Shown here piece by piece: positions 1 to 7,909 of a DNA stretch of 64,000 nt (its first letter is position 1; each line of letters begins with the position of its first letter). The position numbers and the translations under genes were made by a program. Under the pieces are notes generated by a model. It did not search any database and had not been told where the DNA came from. It worked only from the letters and a program-made list of their open reading frames with translations. Location: the NCBI RefSeq assembly GCF_001418005.1, contig NZ_LIOL01000003.1:186001-250000 (forward strand), read 5' to 3'. The DNA is from Chelatococcus sambhunathii. GTDB lineage: Bacteria; Pseudomonadota; Alphaproteobacteria; Rhizobiales; Beijerinckiaceae.

Positions 1-1254
1 TCGACGGTGGTCGAAGCCTACGAGCGTCTCGTCGCCGCCGGCGCCATCCGGGCGCGCCGCGGCTCCGGTTTCTACGTTTGCGGTCCGTCGGCACCGCTGA
101 CCCTGAGCGCACTCGCTCCCCGGCTGGAGCGCGCCATCGATCCGCTCTGGGTGTCGCGGCAGGCCCTCGAGACGGACCAGGGCGTGCTGAAGCCCGGCTG
201 CGGCTGGCTCCCGTCCGACTGGATGCCGCAGGAGGCGCTGCGACGCGCGCTGCGCACGCTCGCCCGCTCGGGGGCGGATGCGGCCCTCGCCGACTATGGC
301 ACGCCGCTCGGCCTGCCCGCGCTCCGCCAGCTCATCGCCCGGCGCATGGCGGAGCGCGGCATCGCCGCTTCACCCGACCAGATCATCCTGACCGAATCGG
401 GCACCCACGCGCTCGATCTTCTCTGCCGCTTCCTCCTCAGCCCCGGCGATACGGTGCTGGTCGACGATCCCTGCTACTTCAACTTCCTCGCACTCCTGCG
501 GGCCCACAGGGCGAAGGTCGTCGGCGTGCCCATGACACCGGCAGGGCCGGACGTGGAACGGTTCGCCGCCATCCTCGCGGCCGAGCGGCCCCGGCTCTAC
601 GTCACCAATGCCGGCCTGCACAACCCGACGGGCGCCGTCGCCTCGCCGGCCGTCGCGCATCGCCTGCTGCGCCTCGCCGAGGCGCACGACCTCACCATCG
701 TCGAGGACGACATCTTCGCGGATTTCGAGGAGGAGCCGGCCCCGCGGCTCGCCGCGCTCGACGGGCTCGAACGCGTCATCGAGGTCGGCAGCTTCGCCAA
801 GACGCTCTCGGCCTCGGCGCGATGCGGCTTCATCGCGATGCGGCCGGACTGGATAGAGCCGCTGAGCGATCTGAAGACGGCCACGAGCTTCGGCGGCGCG
901 CATCTTGCCAGCCACATCGCCTTCGCCATTCTCGCCGACGGGGGCTACCGCCGACATATGGAGAGCGTGCGGACGCGCCTTACCCGCGCACGCCAGCGCA
1001 CGCTGGCGCGGCTCGGCGCGCTCGGCATCGCGCCGTGGGTGGAGCCGCGCGCCGGCATGTTCCTGTGGTGCCGGCTGCCCGAGGGGCGCGATGCCGCCGC
1101 AGTCGCGCGTCATGCGCTCGGCCGGGGCGTGGTGCTGGCGCCCGGCGATGCCTTCAGCGCCTCGCGCAGCGCGGCGGCCTTCCTGCGCTTCAACGTTGCC
1201 CAGTCCACGGACCCGCGCATCTACACCGTTCTCGCCGAAGCGATGGCGACGTGA
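1..1254 (+). CDS. MocR-type transcriptional regulator / PLP-dependent aminotransferase fold (5' partial)
   Basis: The reading frame is already open at base 1, so the start lies outside the window. The first ~25 codons (STVVEAYERLVAAGAI, then a basic GSGFYV turn) are the end of a GntR winged-helix DNA-binding domain. The remainder is a fold-type I aminotransferase domain: the HNPTGAV segment near base 620 and the EDDIFADF segment are PLP-contact motifs, and the lysine of the GSFAKTLSAS motif near base 800 is the expected PLP Schiff-base residue. This domain order defines MocR/GabR regulators, which sense PLP or amino compounds and usually control a neighbouring gene. The target is not visible here because the upstream side is missing. 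Family assignment is firm; ligand and target are unknown. Confidence 0.9.
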   Translation, partial: STVVEAYERLVAAGAIRARRGSGFYVCGPSAPLTLSALAPRLERAIDPLWVSRQALETDQGVLKPGCGWLPSDWMPQEALRRALRTLARSGADAALADYGTPLGLPALRQLIARRMAERGIAASPDQIILTESGTHALDLLCRFLLSPGDTVLVDDPCYFNFLALLRAHRAKVVGVPMTPAGPDVERFAAILAAERPRLYVTNAGLHNPTGAVASPAVAHRLLRLAEAHDLTIVEDDIFADFEEEPAPRLAALDGLERVIEVGSFAKTLSASARCGFIAMRPDWIEPLSDLKTATSFGGAHLASHIAFAILADGGYRRHMESVRTRLTRARQRTLARLGALGIAPWVEPRAGMFLWCRLPEGRDAAAVARHALGRGVVLAPGDAFSASRSAAAFLRFNVAQSTDPRIYTVLAEAMAT

Positions 1255-1304
1255 AGCGGGGGTCGGCATCACGCTGCCCCACCCCGCTCTGCCGGTGCCC
1301 GCGA

Positions 1305-1925
1305 TCAGACGCGGGCGAAGGTCGCCGTCGCCCGGCCCTTGAGAAAATGGCCCTGGCCCATGGTAGCGAAATCGAGGGCGAGGCCGGCGGCACCGTCGAT
1401 CAGGTCCGTGATACTGCCGTGGCGCAGACCGTCGACGAGTTGAAGAGCGGGACCGACGAAGGGCACCAGGCCCGACAGGGATCTCAGCGCCGTCCCGAAC
1501 TGGCCGGAGAAAAGCCCCTTCGCCGCGTCATAGACATTGCCGATGATCGGGATCGACCGCACCGCCTGCTCCAGGCTGCCCATGGCCAGGCCGTTGAGGA
1601 CACCGAAGGGAATGCCGACGAGCGGCAGCTTACCGAGGATGTTGCCGGCGAGGCCGAGAACGCCCTTGGCCAGGCCCTTGAACCATCCGAACAGGCCGCC
1701 GGAGCTGGGCCTGAAGTCGCCGGCAACCGATATCCGGGCCTGCGCGCCGGACCGGGGCGTGAAATCCCCGTTGATGGAAAACTGCGCCGGTCGGCCCATG
1801 GCCTGCCCACCGCGCACGGAACCGGCGCCCGGCTGGGCCGCGGCCCGAGTCGCGCTGGACCAGTTGCCCGTGAGGACAGCATCGCCTCCGAAGCTGCGCA
1901 GGGTGAGATTGACGGCTATACTCAT
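1305..1925 (-). CDS. Hypothetical glycine-rich protein of 206 residues
   Basis: I do not recognise this protein. The ATG is preceded by a good ribosome binding site (GGGAG, 7 bases upstream). The N-terminal ~85 residues are polar with repeating Gly/Ser/Arg and look beta-rich (for example VNLTLRSFGGDAVLTGNW). Residues ~90-195 are a chain of short hydrophobic, glycine-containing helices (GLFGWFKGLAKGVLGLAGN, then LVGIPFGVLNGLA). There is no signal peptide and no classical long membrane segment. The amphipathic Gly/Leu helices suggest membrane association or an oligomeric shell, but this is only inference. It is transcribed alone, convergent with the MocR gene, and no immunity or export gene is next to it. 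Confidence 0.6.
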   Translation of the reverse strand: MSIAVNLTLRSFGGDAVLTGNWSSATRAAAQPGAGSVRGGQAMGRPAQFSINGDFTPRSGAQARISVAGDFRPSSGGLFGWFKGLAKGVLGLAGNILGKLPLVGIPFGVLNGLAMGSLEQAVRSIPIIGNVYDAAKGLFSGQFGTALRSLSGLVPFVGPALQLVDGLRHGSITDLIDGAAGLALDFATMGQGHFLKGRATATFARV

Positions 1926-2197
1926 AATATATCTCCCAATGAAGCACCTCCCGCGCCACGATCACGGGACGAATATTGCCTTGCTCAGAAGAGCCCATAT
2001 GAGTGGCGAGATCGACATCGAAGGATAGAAATTGTGTTTTCGCAGCAAGATCGCCGGAGATGCGTCACACATGGCCGATCTACGATCCACGCGCGCAAGG
2101 AATGACCGCCGCTCGATAACTGGACAACCGGCGTGGTTGATCTGTGGGCCGTCCGAATAGCCTGGAACGGGACCGTCCGCGCGGCAAAAAGGCCCGC

Positions 2198-2821
2198 TCA
2201 GGCCGGCCAGCTGCGCATCGCCAGGCGTCCGACCATCTGCAGCTCTGCACGCGAGACCCCGTCGCGGGCCTGAACCGTCAGGCCCTGCAGCACCGTTTCA
2301 AGGAAACGGGCGAGCGCCGCCGCATCAGTGTTGGCCGGCAGTTCGCCGGCCGCGATGCCCTTGCGGATCCGCGCCTCAAACTGATCGACGTGACTGGCCC
2401 GCATCTCGGCGAGGGCCGTGCGAACGGAGGTCGCAGCGGGAGAGCAGTGCGTCGCCGCCGTCGCGACCATGCAGCCGGCCGGCTGACCTTCGCGGGTCAA
2501 TTCATGCGCTGCAGCCTCGAAAAGCCGCTCGAAGGCCGTGCGCACCGGGATATCCTCGGCGAGGATGCGCGCGGTATAGCTGCCGGGCCCCTCGAGGTAG
2601 CGGTCCAGCGCGGCCTCGTAGAGCTTCTCCTTGTTGCCGAAACAGGCGTAGAGGCTGGAGGGGCTGAGACACATCGCCCCGGCGAGGTCGTCCATCGAGG
2701 TCGCCTCGTAGCCCCGGTCCCAGAACAGGACCATGGCCGCATCCAGCGCCGCCTCCCGGTCGAAGCAGCGCGGACGCCCGCGCGGGCGCTTCTCCGCTGT
2801 CACGTCATTTTCTGGAACCAT
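2198..2821 (-). CDS. TetR/AcrR family transcriptional regulator
   Basis: The 207-residue protein has the usual TetR size. The N-terminal DNA-binding domain is clear around residues 18-65: a basic GRPRCF stretch, then AMVLFWDRGYEATSMDDLA and a helix-turn-helix ending in SPSSLYACFGNKEKLYEAAL. The C-terminal part is the variable ligand domain. The gene is divergent from the MFS transporter starting at 3019, the classical arrangement of a local repressor controlling an efflux pump. A 16-bp palindrome in the shared gap (2876-2891) is a candidate operator. The start at 2821 has a weak ribosome site, and a GTG seven codons downstream is possible. Confidence 0.9.
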   Translation of the reverse strand: MVPENDVTAEKRPRGRPRCFDREAALDAAMVLFWDRGYEATSMDDLAGAMCLSPSSLYACFGNKEKLYEAALDRYLEGPGSYTARILAEDIPVRTAFERLFEAAAHELTREGQPAGCMVATAATHCSPAATSVRTALAEMRASHVDQFEARIRKGIAAGELPANTDAAALARFLETVLQGLTVQARDGVSRAELQMVGRLAMRSWPA

Positions 2822-2875
2822 CGTTCTATAAATTCTTGACGGACCCTGTTCGGCTGCCTAACTGTGTGTGCATTG

Positions 2876-2891
2876 TGGAGCAATCGCTCCA
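2876..2891. promoter_or_regulatory. Candidate TetR operator (palindrome)
   Basis: TGGAGC-AATC-GCTCCA is a perfect 6-bp inverted repeat with a 4-base centre in the gap between the divergent TetR (2821) and MFS (3019) genes. It sits next to an AT-rich attaattaat stretch that could hold a promoter. Position and symmetry fit a TetR operator; binding is inferred. Confidence 0.4.
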
Positions 2892-3018
2892 TTAATTAAT
2901 ATGCGGCACCGGCGCGGCAAGGCGCAAGTGGCCGCAGCATCGAAGAGGTCCCGCACCGCTGCAGCCGGCGCCCCTCGCGCCTTCCATCAAAGTCCCCTTT
3001 CATTCCGGAGCTGGATTC

Positions 3019-4236
3019 ATGTCCACTGCCCCAACGGGAACCGCTTGCCTCGATTCAGTCCTTGCGCCAACCGTACGCCACTGGCTCGCCGCCGGCTCGG
3101 TTGGCACCGCCGCCTTCGCGCTCGTGACCGCCGAGTTCCTGCCCGTTGGCCTGTTGCCGGCCATGGCCGCCGATATCGGCATCAGCGAGGGCCAGGCCGG
3201 CCTCATGGTCACCATGGCGGGCGTGCTCGGCGCCCTTGCCGCTCCCACGGTAACGGTGGGCGCCGGACGGCTCGACCGACGCAACGTCCTCATGGTCCTC
3301 GTCGGCCTCCTCGTTGCCTCCAACCTGATCGTCGCGCTGTCCACCTCCTACCCCCTCGTTCTCCTCGGCCGGCTGCTGCTCGGCATCGGCGTCGGCGGCT
3401 TCTGGTGCATCGGCGTCGCCATCGGCCCGCGGGTCATGCCCGAGCCCACAGGCACGCGCGGCACCGCCATCATCTTCGCCGGGATTTCGCTCGGCACGGT
3501 CGCGGGCGTGCCGGCAGGGACCTTCATCGGTGATGTCCTGGGCTGGCGCGCGGCCTTCGCGGCCGCGGCGGGGATCGGGGTCGCGGTGCTCGTCGCGCAG
3601 GCGCTGCTACTGCCGGCGCTGCCGCCCCAGCGCGCCATCCGCTGGCGCGACCTGCCGGCGCTGCTCCACGTGCCGAAGGCGCGCATCGGGCTTCTGGCCG
3701 CTTTCTTCATGTTCGGCGGCCAGTTCTTCGCCTATACCTACATCGCGCCTTATCTCGTCCAGATCACAGGGCTCGGCTCGGGCATGGTCACGGGCCTGCT
3801 GCTCGCCTATGGCACAGCCGGCTTCTTCGGCAATGTCGCGGGCAGCTGGGTGGCCGGGAAGGATGCGCGCACCGCCGTCGCCGCCACGGCCCTCGTCCTC
3901 GGCGCCTCGGCGCTGGCACTTGCCGCCTTCGGCGCGATCCCCATGGCCGCCATCGCCATCATCGTCGTCTGGGGGCTGGCCTTCGGCGCATTGCCCATTG
4001 CGACCCAGACCTTCATGTTCCGCGCCGCCTCCGAGGCGCTGGAGACCGGCGCCGCCCTGCTCGTGTCGCTGATCCAGGTTGCGATCGCCCTCGGTGCCAC
4101 CGTCGGGGGCCTGACCGTCGACGGTCTCGGCCTCGTCAGCACCATGGTGGCGGGCGGCATCGTCATGATGCTCGGGGCGCCTGTGATCGCGATGCTCGGG
4201 CGCGAGCGCAGGGTCGCGGCCGCCGTTCCGCACTGA
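3019..4236 (+). CDS. MFS transporter, drug/arabinose efflux (DHA1-like)
   Basis: The 405-residue protein has about twelve hydrophobic segments, the standard MFS size. It begins with an EFLPVGLLPAMAADIGISEGQAG segment typical of the AraJ/PbuE-like DHA1 efflux branch. The loop between TM2 and TM3 (GRLDRRNVLMVLVG) matches the MFS signature loop, and RLLLGIGVGGFWCIG in TM4 resembles motif B of drug:H+ antiporters. It is divergent from a TetR regulator, which suggests inducible efflux of a small molecule. The substrate cannot be read from sequence. The start is supported by GGAG nine bases upstream. Confidence 0.88.
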   Translation: MSTAPTGTACLDSVLAPTVRHWLAAGSVGTAAFALVTAEFLPVGLLPAMAADIGISEGQAGLMVTMAGVLGALAAPTVTVGAGRLDRRNVLMVLVGLLVASNLIVALSTSYPLVLLGRLLLGIGVGGFWCIGVAIGPRVMPEPTGTRGTAIIFAGISLGTVAGVPAGTFIGDVLGWRAAFAAAAGIGVAVLVAQALLLPALPPQRAIRWRDLPALLHVPKARIGLLAAFFMFGGQFFAYTYIAPYLVQITGLGSGMVTGLLLAYGTAGFFGNVAGSWVAGKDARTAVAATALVLGASALALAAFGAIPMAAIAIIVVWGLAFGALPIATQTFMFRAASEALETGAALLVSLIQVAIALGATVGGLTVDGLGLVSTMVAGGIVMMLGAPVIAMLGRERRVAAAVPH

Positions 4237-4255
4237 GAGCCCGACGCTGCACCAG

Positions 4256-4275
4256 CCCGGCATCCTGGTGCCGGG
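4256..4275. terminator. Hairpin between convergent MFS and MgtC genes
   Basis: CCCGGCA-tcctgg-TGCCGGG is a 7-bp perfect stem in the 52-bp gap between two convergent genes. There is no clear T-run, so it may act as a weak bidirectional terminator or only as an mRNA 3' end. Confidence 0.4.
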
Positions 4276-4288
4276 CCGGTGTGGCCGG

Positions 4289-4777
4289 TCACTTCCACCC
4301 CAGGTGCCGCTCGACCTGGTAGAGGAGATGCAGCACGACAGTGCCGACGAGGGTCGCGAAGATGGCGATGATCCAGAAGCCGAGGCCGACCGACAGGCCG
4401 ATGGCCGCTGCGAGCCATACGCCCGCGCCGGTCGTCAGCCCATGCACCTCGCCCTTGGCGAAGACGATCAGCCCGGCGGCGAGGAAGGCGACGCCGGCCG
4501 TCACGGCCTCCACCACGCGCAGGGGGTCGGATCTCACCTGGTCGATGTCATAGATCGGCGCGCGAACGACCTCGCCAGCGAGCAGTCCGAAGACTGCGGC
4601 GGCAAGGCCGACAAGAAGATGCGTGCGCAGCCCCGCCGGCCGGCCACGCATCTCGCGCTCGATGCCGATGACGGTGACGCACAGAAGCGCCCCGCAAATG
4701 CGCGCGAGGATAACGTGATATGGCACCGCTGTGCGCGGCAGAATATCGGCCAGGATGTCAGCGAGCGCCTGCTCCAA
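4289..4777 (-). CDS. MgtC/SapB family membrane protein
   Basis: The 162-residue protein has four to five hydrophobic segments and the MgtC/SapB core: an RICGALLCVTVIGIEREMRGRPAGLRTHLLVGLAAA segment (residues ~27-62) carrying the family's ER...RPAGLRTH signature, followed by VTAGVAFLAAGLI. Family members sit in the inner membrane; MgtC itself inhibits F-ATP synthase and aids growth in low Mg2+, but most homologues lack the C-terminal domain and have no known role, as here. The start is a TTG with a strong GGAGGG site just upstream. It lies at the edge of a block of stress-related genes on the same strand. Confidence 0.85.
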   Translation of the reverse strand: MEQALADILADILPRTAVPYHVILARICGALLCVTVIGIEREMRGRPAGLRTHLLVGLAAAVFGLLAGEVVRAPIYDIDQVRSDPLRVVEAVTAGVAFLAAGLIVFAKGEVHGLTTGAGVWLAAAIGLSVGLGFWIIAIFATLVGTVVLHLLYQVERHLGWK

Positions 4778-4812
4778 GTCGCCCTCCGTTCCCGTTCGCT
4801 TGTCCCCGGCCG

Positions 4813-5001
4813 TCAGGACTTTGAGGCGTGCTCGGGCTTGCCCCTGCGGGAGGTGGACGCCATCTCGCGCAGCTCGCGCTCCGACATGGACTCGACCATG
4901 CTCTTCGCAGCGCCCTTGAGCTCGCTCTTCTTCTTCTCGCCGCGCTTGGCGGCGAGCGCCGCGCCCGCGGCCTTCTGCTGGGCTTTCGATTTCGCCGGCA
5001 T
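4813..5001 (-). CDS. DUF3008 family small basic protein
   Basis: This is a 62-residue, lysine/alanine-rich protein starting MPAKSKAQQKAAGAALAAKRGE, the hallmark of the DUF3008 family (small proteins widespread in alphaproteobacteria, function unknown). The frame is open further upstream, but the ATG at 5001 has an excellent AAAGGAG ribosome site and the family begins exactly there. A GGAAC-N19-TT element (5044-5069) lies ~40 bases upstream and fits an EcfG general-stress promoter. The C-terminus contains a SMSERELREMA helix. Likely stress-induced; molecular role unknown. Confidence 0.85.
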   Translation of the reverse strand: MPAKSKAQQKAAGAALAAKRGEKKKSELKGAAKSMVESMSERELREMASTSRRGKPEHASKS

Positions 5002-5043
5002 GACGATCTCCTTTCGTGGCCGCTCACTGAGCCCCGCTGCTCC

Positions 5044-5069
5044 AACCCGCAGGGCATACCGCCGGTTCC
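5044..5069 (-). promoter_or_regulatory. EcfG/RpoE2-type general stress promoter for the DUF3008 gene
   Basis: On the minus strand, GGAAC (5069-5065) is followed after 19 bases by TT (5045-5044), matching the alphaproteobacterial EcfG consensus (GGAAC, then TT after 18-19 bases). Transcription would start about 35 bases before the DUF3008 start codon. Two more such elements precede the DUF892 and DUF982 genes. Confidence 0.5.
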
Positions 5070-5092
5070 GGCCGGCGCAGGTGAGAAGCCGT

Positions 5093-5122
5093 GACAAAGG
5101 GCGGCTGAAGCCGCCCTTTGTC
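5093..5122. terminator. Perfect hairpin terminator after the DUF892 gene
   Basis: GACAAAGGGCGGC-tgaa-GCCGCCCTTTGTC is a perfect 13-bp stem with a 4-base loop, placed 20 bases downstream of the DUF892 stop codon on the minus strand and before the DUF3008 promoter. The AAA/TTT part of the stem supplies the A/U-rich flanks of a bidirectional intrinsic terminator. Confidence 0.7.
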
Positions 5123-5142
5123 GGGCCGGTGCAGAGAAGCCG

Positions 5143-5640
5143 TCAGGCAGCCCGCTGGGCCCTGCTGTTCGCGTCCTTCTCGGCGAGCTTCGTGAGCATC
5201 TCGTCGGTCTGCGCTTCTTCCTTCAGCGTCTCGTCGAGGAGCTTCGCCGCATCGTTCATGCCGAGTTCCTGGGCCCAGCGCCGGAGCGTGCCGTAACGCG
5301 TGATCTCGTAATGCTCGGCGGCCTGGGCCGCGGCGATCAGGCCGGCGTCGAGAGCGGGCGTGTCCTTGTACTCGGAGAGCACCTCCTCTCCTTCCTCGAT
5401 GATACCGTCGATCGCAGGGCAGGTCTTGCCACGTGCCGTCTTGCCGCAGATCTCGAACACCTGCTGCAGGCGCGCGACATGGCCCTCGGTTTCTTCGCGA
5501 TGCTGCTGGAACGCCGCCTTGAGCTCCTCGGCGCTGGCCCCGCGCGCGAGCTTCGGCAAGGCCTTTAAGAGCTGCCGCTCGACATAGTAGATGTCCCTGA
5601 GGCCTTCATAGAAAAGATCGTCCAGCGTCTTGTTCTTCAT
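5143..5640 (-). CDS. DUF892 (YciE/YciF-like) ferritin-like protein
   Basis: The 165-residue protein begins MKNKTLDDLFYEGLRDIYYVERQLLKALPKLA, the start signature of the DUF892/YciF family. These form four-helix ferritin-like bundles with a dinuclear metal site. Candidate ligands are in QHREETEGHVARLQQVFE and QAAEHYEITRYG, each supplying Glu/His pairs. Family members are general-stress proteins in enterobacteria and rhizobia. The ATG at 5640 has a GGAAGGAG ribosome site, and a GGAAC-N18-TT promoter lies ~45 bases upstream. It is flanked by two other families (DUF3008, DUF982) with similar promoters. Confidence 0.92.
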   Translation of the reverse strand: MKNKTLDDLFYEGLRDIYYVERQLLKALPKLARGASAEELKAAFQQHREETEGHVARLQQVFEICGKTARGKTCPAIDGIIEEGEEVLSEYKDTPALDAGLIAAAQAAEHYEITRYGTLRRWAQELGMNDAAKLLDETLKEEAQTDEMLTKLAEKDANSRAQRAA

Positions 5641-5684
5641 GGGTCTGCTCCTTCCATCGGCCGCCGAACGGCGGATGCGGGCCG

Positions 5685-5709
5685 AACCGCATCGCAGACG
5701 GTTTGTTCC
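5685..5709 (-). promoter_or_regulatory. EcfG/RpoE2-type general stress promoter for the DUF892 gene
   Basis: On the minus strand GGAAC (5709-5705) is followed after 18 bases by TT (5686-5685). The element begins GGAACAAACC, as does the one in front of the DUF982 gene. It lies 45 bases upstream of the DUF892 start codon. Confidence 0.55.
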
Positions 5710-5743
5710 GCGCCCGGTGAAAGGCCGCGGCGCGCGCCGGCAC

Positions 5744-5998
5744 CTATGGCTCGGCCATTTCCGCGAGCAGGCCGGCAGCCCGCGCGGCATTCTCCACCGC
5801 GCGGCGAGCACCTTCCGGCGCACGGAAACCATCGACGGCGTCCCGGCAGGCGGCGCAGGCGCGCAGGTAGGCGTTGTCGCGCTCGCCCGGCCAGTCGCGC
5901 TCGAGGAACTCGAGGGCTTCCCAGGCACTGCAGGCCACGAAGATGCCGGTTTCACCAGCGCGCAGCTTGACGGGAACGCGAAACGGACGATGGCCCAC
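5744..5998 (-). CDS. DUF982 domain protein
   Basis: The 84-residue protein fits DUF982: a beta-rich start (RPFRVPVKLRAGETGIFVAC), then AWEALEFLERDWPG, the conserved WP, and a C-terminal helix with CRDAVDGF and AR-AVENAARAAG. DUF982 proteins are short cytosolic proteins found in many copies in rhizobia; function unknown. I chose the GTG at 5998 because GAAGGAG lies just upstream and the preceding residues of the open frame are an Arg-rich run without family similarity. An EcfG-type promoter lies 64 bases upstream. Confidence 0.8.
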   Translation of the reverse strand: MGHRPFRVPVKLRAGETGIFVACSAWEALEFLERDWPGERDNAYLRACAACRDAVDGFRAPEGARRAVENAARAAGLLAEMAEP

Positions 5999-6347
5999 GT
6001 CTCTTCTCCTTCTTCTTGAGGCCCAGGGGTCCGAACCGCATCGGTCGACGCGGCCCATCGAAACGCATACGCGTGAGGTTTGTTCCCGTCCGGCCAAGCC
6101 TGAAGGCCCGCGAACTGATGCAAGATGAATGCCAGTTTGCTGGAATCGCCCAGCGACCGCTCCGGTCGATGCGCACCGGCCTGATCGGCTTGGCCCGGCT
6201 GGGCGGTCTTGTGCACCGGGACGGGACTACCGTCGTGGCCGTGCCGGCCGGCATGCTGGCCCATCGTGCACCTGCAGGCAGGCGACACGCGCGATCAGCA
6301 GGCTTTGAACCGCGCGCGCGGGCGGCTACTAAGGCCAGGCCTCCACC
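5999..6347. other. Intergenic region without a recognised gene
   Basis: This 349-base gap between the divergent DUF982 (minus) and DUF4105 (plus) genes holds the stress promoter at 6062-6086. Long frames cross it on both strands, but none has family similarity or a good start. I see no RNA gene. Confidence 0.5.
6062..6086 (-). promoter_or_regulatory. EcfG/RpoE2-type general stress promoter for the DUF982 gene
   Basis: On the minus strand GGAAC (6086-6082) is followed after exactly 16 bases by CGTT (6065-6062), a full match to the EcfG consensus GGAAC-N16/17-CGTT. It is the best of the three stress promoters here. Confidence 0.65.
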
Positions 6348-7346
6348 ATGCGGGAGCGGCTTTTGGCTCGCCTCACCGGAATTCTCGCACGCGTCGCCAT
6401 CGGCGCAGCCGTCCTCCTGGTCTCCGTCTGGGCGGCGCTCGCCCTGTGGTACCGCCTGTCTCTGCCCGAGGAGGCGCGGCTCCTCGCCGCCGGCGCTTTC
6501 GGCCTCCTCGGCCTTGCGACGATCGTCGCCCTCGTGCGACGGCGCGCCGCCGCCGCGAGCCTCTTCGCGCTCGCCGTCGCCGGCGTCTTCGTCTGGTGGA
6601 CGAGCATCGTGCCGCCCGCGGATGCGGACTGGTCGCCGGACGTCGCCCGCCAGGTCACGGGAGCCGTCGACGGCTCGGTGCTGAGCCTGACGGGCGTGCG
6701 CAATTTCGACTGGCGCGGCGAAGACGACTTCACGCCCGCTTGGGAGACGCGGCGCTATGACCTCGACCAGTTGCGCACGCTCGACATGTTCATGTCCTAC
6801 TGGGCCGGGCCGAGCATGGCGCACATGATCCTGAGCTTCGGCTTTGCCGACGGCCGGTACCTCGCCTGGTCGGTCGAGGTGCGCCGGCGCAGGGGCGGCG
6901 GCTTCTCGCCCATCGCCGATCTCTTCAAGAGCAACACCCTCGTGCTCGTCGCCGCCGAGGAGCGCGACGTCATCGGCGTGCGCACTAACATCCGCGGCGA
7001 GGACGTGCAGCGCTACCGCCTCGACATCCCGCAGGAGATGATCCGGGCGCTCCTGCTGCAATATGTTGCCGACGCCAATGCGCTCGCCACGCGACCGACC
7101 TTCTACAATTCCCTGACCAGCAACTGCACGACGACCGTGGTGCGCATGGCGCGCGCCCTGGGCGACGTGCTGCCGGCCGACTGGCGGCTCATCGTCAACG
7201 GTTACCTGCCCGAATATGCCTATGACATGGGTGCCCTCGACAGCAGCCGGCCGATGGCGGAACTGCGCGCGGAGGCGCGCATCAGCCCCAGGGCCCTCGC
7301 GGCGGGACTGACGTCCTCCTTCTCGCAGGACATCCGTCAGCCGTGA
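6348..7346 (+). CDS. DUF4105 (Lnb N-terminal periplasmic) domain membrane protein
   Basis: The 332-residue protein has three hydrophobic segments near the N-terminus (residues ~12-35, 42-62, 68-86), then a large periplasmic domain beginning VPPADADWSPDVARQ. The segments VRNFDWRGEDDF, SYWAGPSMAHMILSFGF, GVRTNIRGEDVQRYRL and FYNSLTSNCTTTVVR are the DUF4105 pattern. The Cys-Thr-Thr motif and the invariant His of AHMILSF suggest a papain-like (NlpC/P60-type) catalytic pair, but activity is not established for this family. It stands alone between the stress block and the ArsC-like gene. Likely role: envelope protein; substrate unknown. Confidence 0.82.
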   Translation: MRERLLARLTGILARVAIGAAVLLVSVWAALALWYRLSLPEEARLLAAGAFGLLGLATIVALVRRRAAAASLFALAVAGVFVWWTSIVPPADADWSPDVARQVTGAVDGSVLSLTGVRNFDWRGEDDFTPAWETRRYDLDQLRTLDMFMSYWAGPSMAHMILSFGFADGRYLAWSVEVRRRRGGGFSPIADLFKSNTLVLVAAEERDVIGVRTNIRGEDVQRYRLDIPQEMIRALLLQYVADANALATRPTFYNSLTSNCTTTVVRMARALGDVLPADWRLIVNGYLPEYAYDMGALDSSRPMAELRAEARISPRALAAGLTSSFSQDIRQP

Positions 7347-7422
7347 ACGGCGCCGTCCGCCCCCCTCGCGGTCCGGGCGATCGATGCTATAGCTGCCGCA
7401 CGAACGCTCGAGAGAGGCCGGA

Positions 7423-7776
7423 ATGGCGCGCGAAATCACGATCTACGGCATCAAGAACTGCGACACGATGAAGAAGGCGCGCGCCTGGCTCGAGGCCCGG
7501 GACGTCGCCCACGCCTTCCACGACTACAGGAGTGCCGGCATCGATCGCGAGCGGCTCACGGACTGGGTCCGGCAGGCCGGCTGGGAGAAGCTCCTCAACC
7601 GCGCCGGCACCACATTCCGCAAGCTGCCCGGCGCCGACAAGGAAGGGCTGGACGAGGCGAAGGCCGTCGGCCTGATGCTGGCCAATCCGTCATTGATCAA
7701 GCGGCCGGTACTGGACATCGACGGCAGGATCGTAGTGGGCTTCAGCCCGGCCGGCTACGAATCCGCGCTCGCATAG
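7423..7776 (+). CDS. ArsC/Spx family protein (YffB-like)
   Basis: The 117-residue protein has a thioredoxin-like fold of the ArsC/Spx superfamily. It starts ITIYGIKNCDTMKKARAWLE, where the Cys at about residue 12 sits in the family's NCxTxKKA loop, and continues with the conserved LLNRAGTTFRKL and IKRPVLDIDGRIVVGFSP motifs. This last segment is characteristic of YffB-like proteins rather than true arsenate reductases. YffB homologues are thought to be glutathione-dependent thiol reductases. No arsenic-resistance gene is nearby, so arsenate reduction is unlikely. Single-gene unit ending at a hairpin. Confidence 0.88.
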   Translation: MAREITIYGIKNCDTMKKARAWLEARDVAHAFHDYRSAGIDRERLTDWVRQAGWEKLLNRAGTTFRKLPGADKEGLDEAKAVGLMLANPSLIKRPVLDIDGRIVVGFSPAGYESALA

Positions 7777-7863
7777 GCCGGCCGGGCCGGGGCGCCCTCC
7801 GCCGGCGCCTCCACCGGTGGCCGCCAACCACATCCACGGCCGGCAGCGCGCCGGACTACCCGG

Positions 7864-7886
7864 CAGGGCGACCGATGGTCGCCCTG
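7864..7886. terminator. Hairpin between convergent arsC-like and pseudoazurin genes
   Basis: CAGGGCGACC-gat-GGTCGCCCTG is a perfect 10-bp stem with a 3-base loop, followed on the plus strand by TTTGT. It lies between the stop codons of two convergent genes and can serve both. Confidence 0.65.
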
Positions 7887-7909
7887 TTTGTCCGCACCGC
7901 CCAGTGGCG

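Noticed and set aside
1305-1925. Bacteriocin or pore-forming toxin
   Set aside because: There is no export, immunity or processing gene nearby, and the hydrophobic helices alone do not support it.
7423-7776. True arsenate reductase
   Set aside because: The C-terminal RPVLDIDGRIVVGF motif fits YffB/Spx-like proteins, and no ars gene is nearby.
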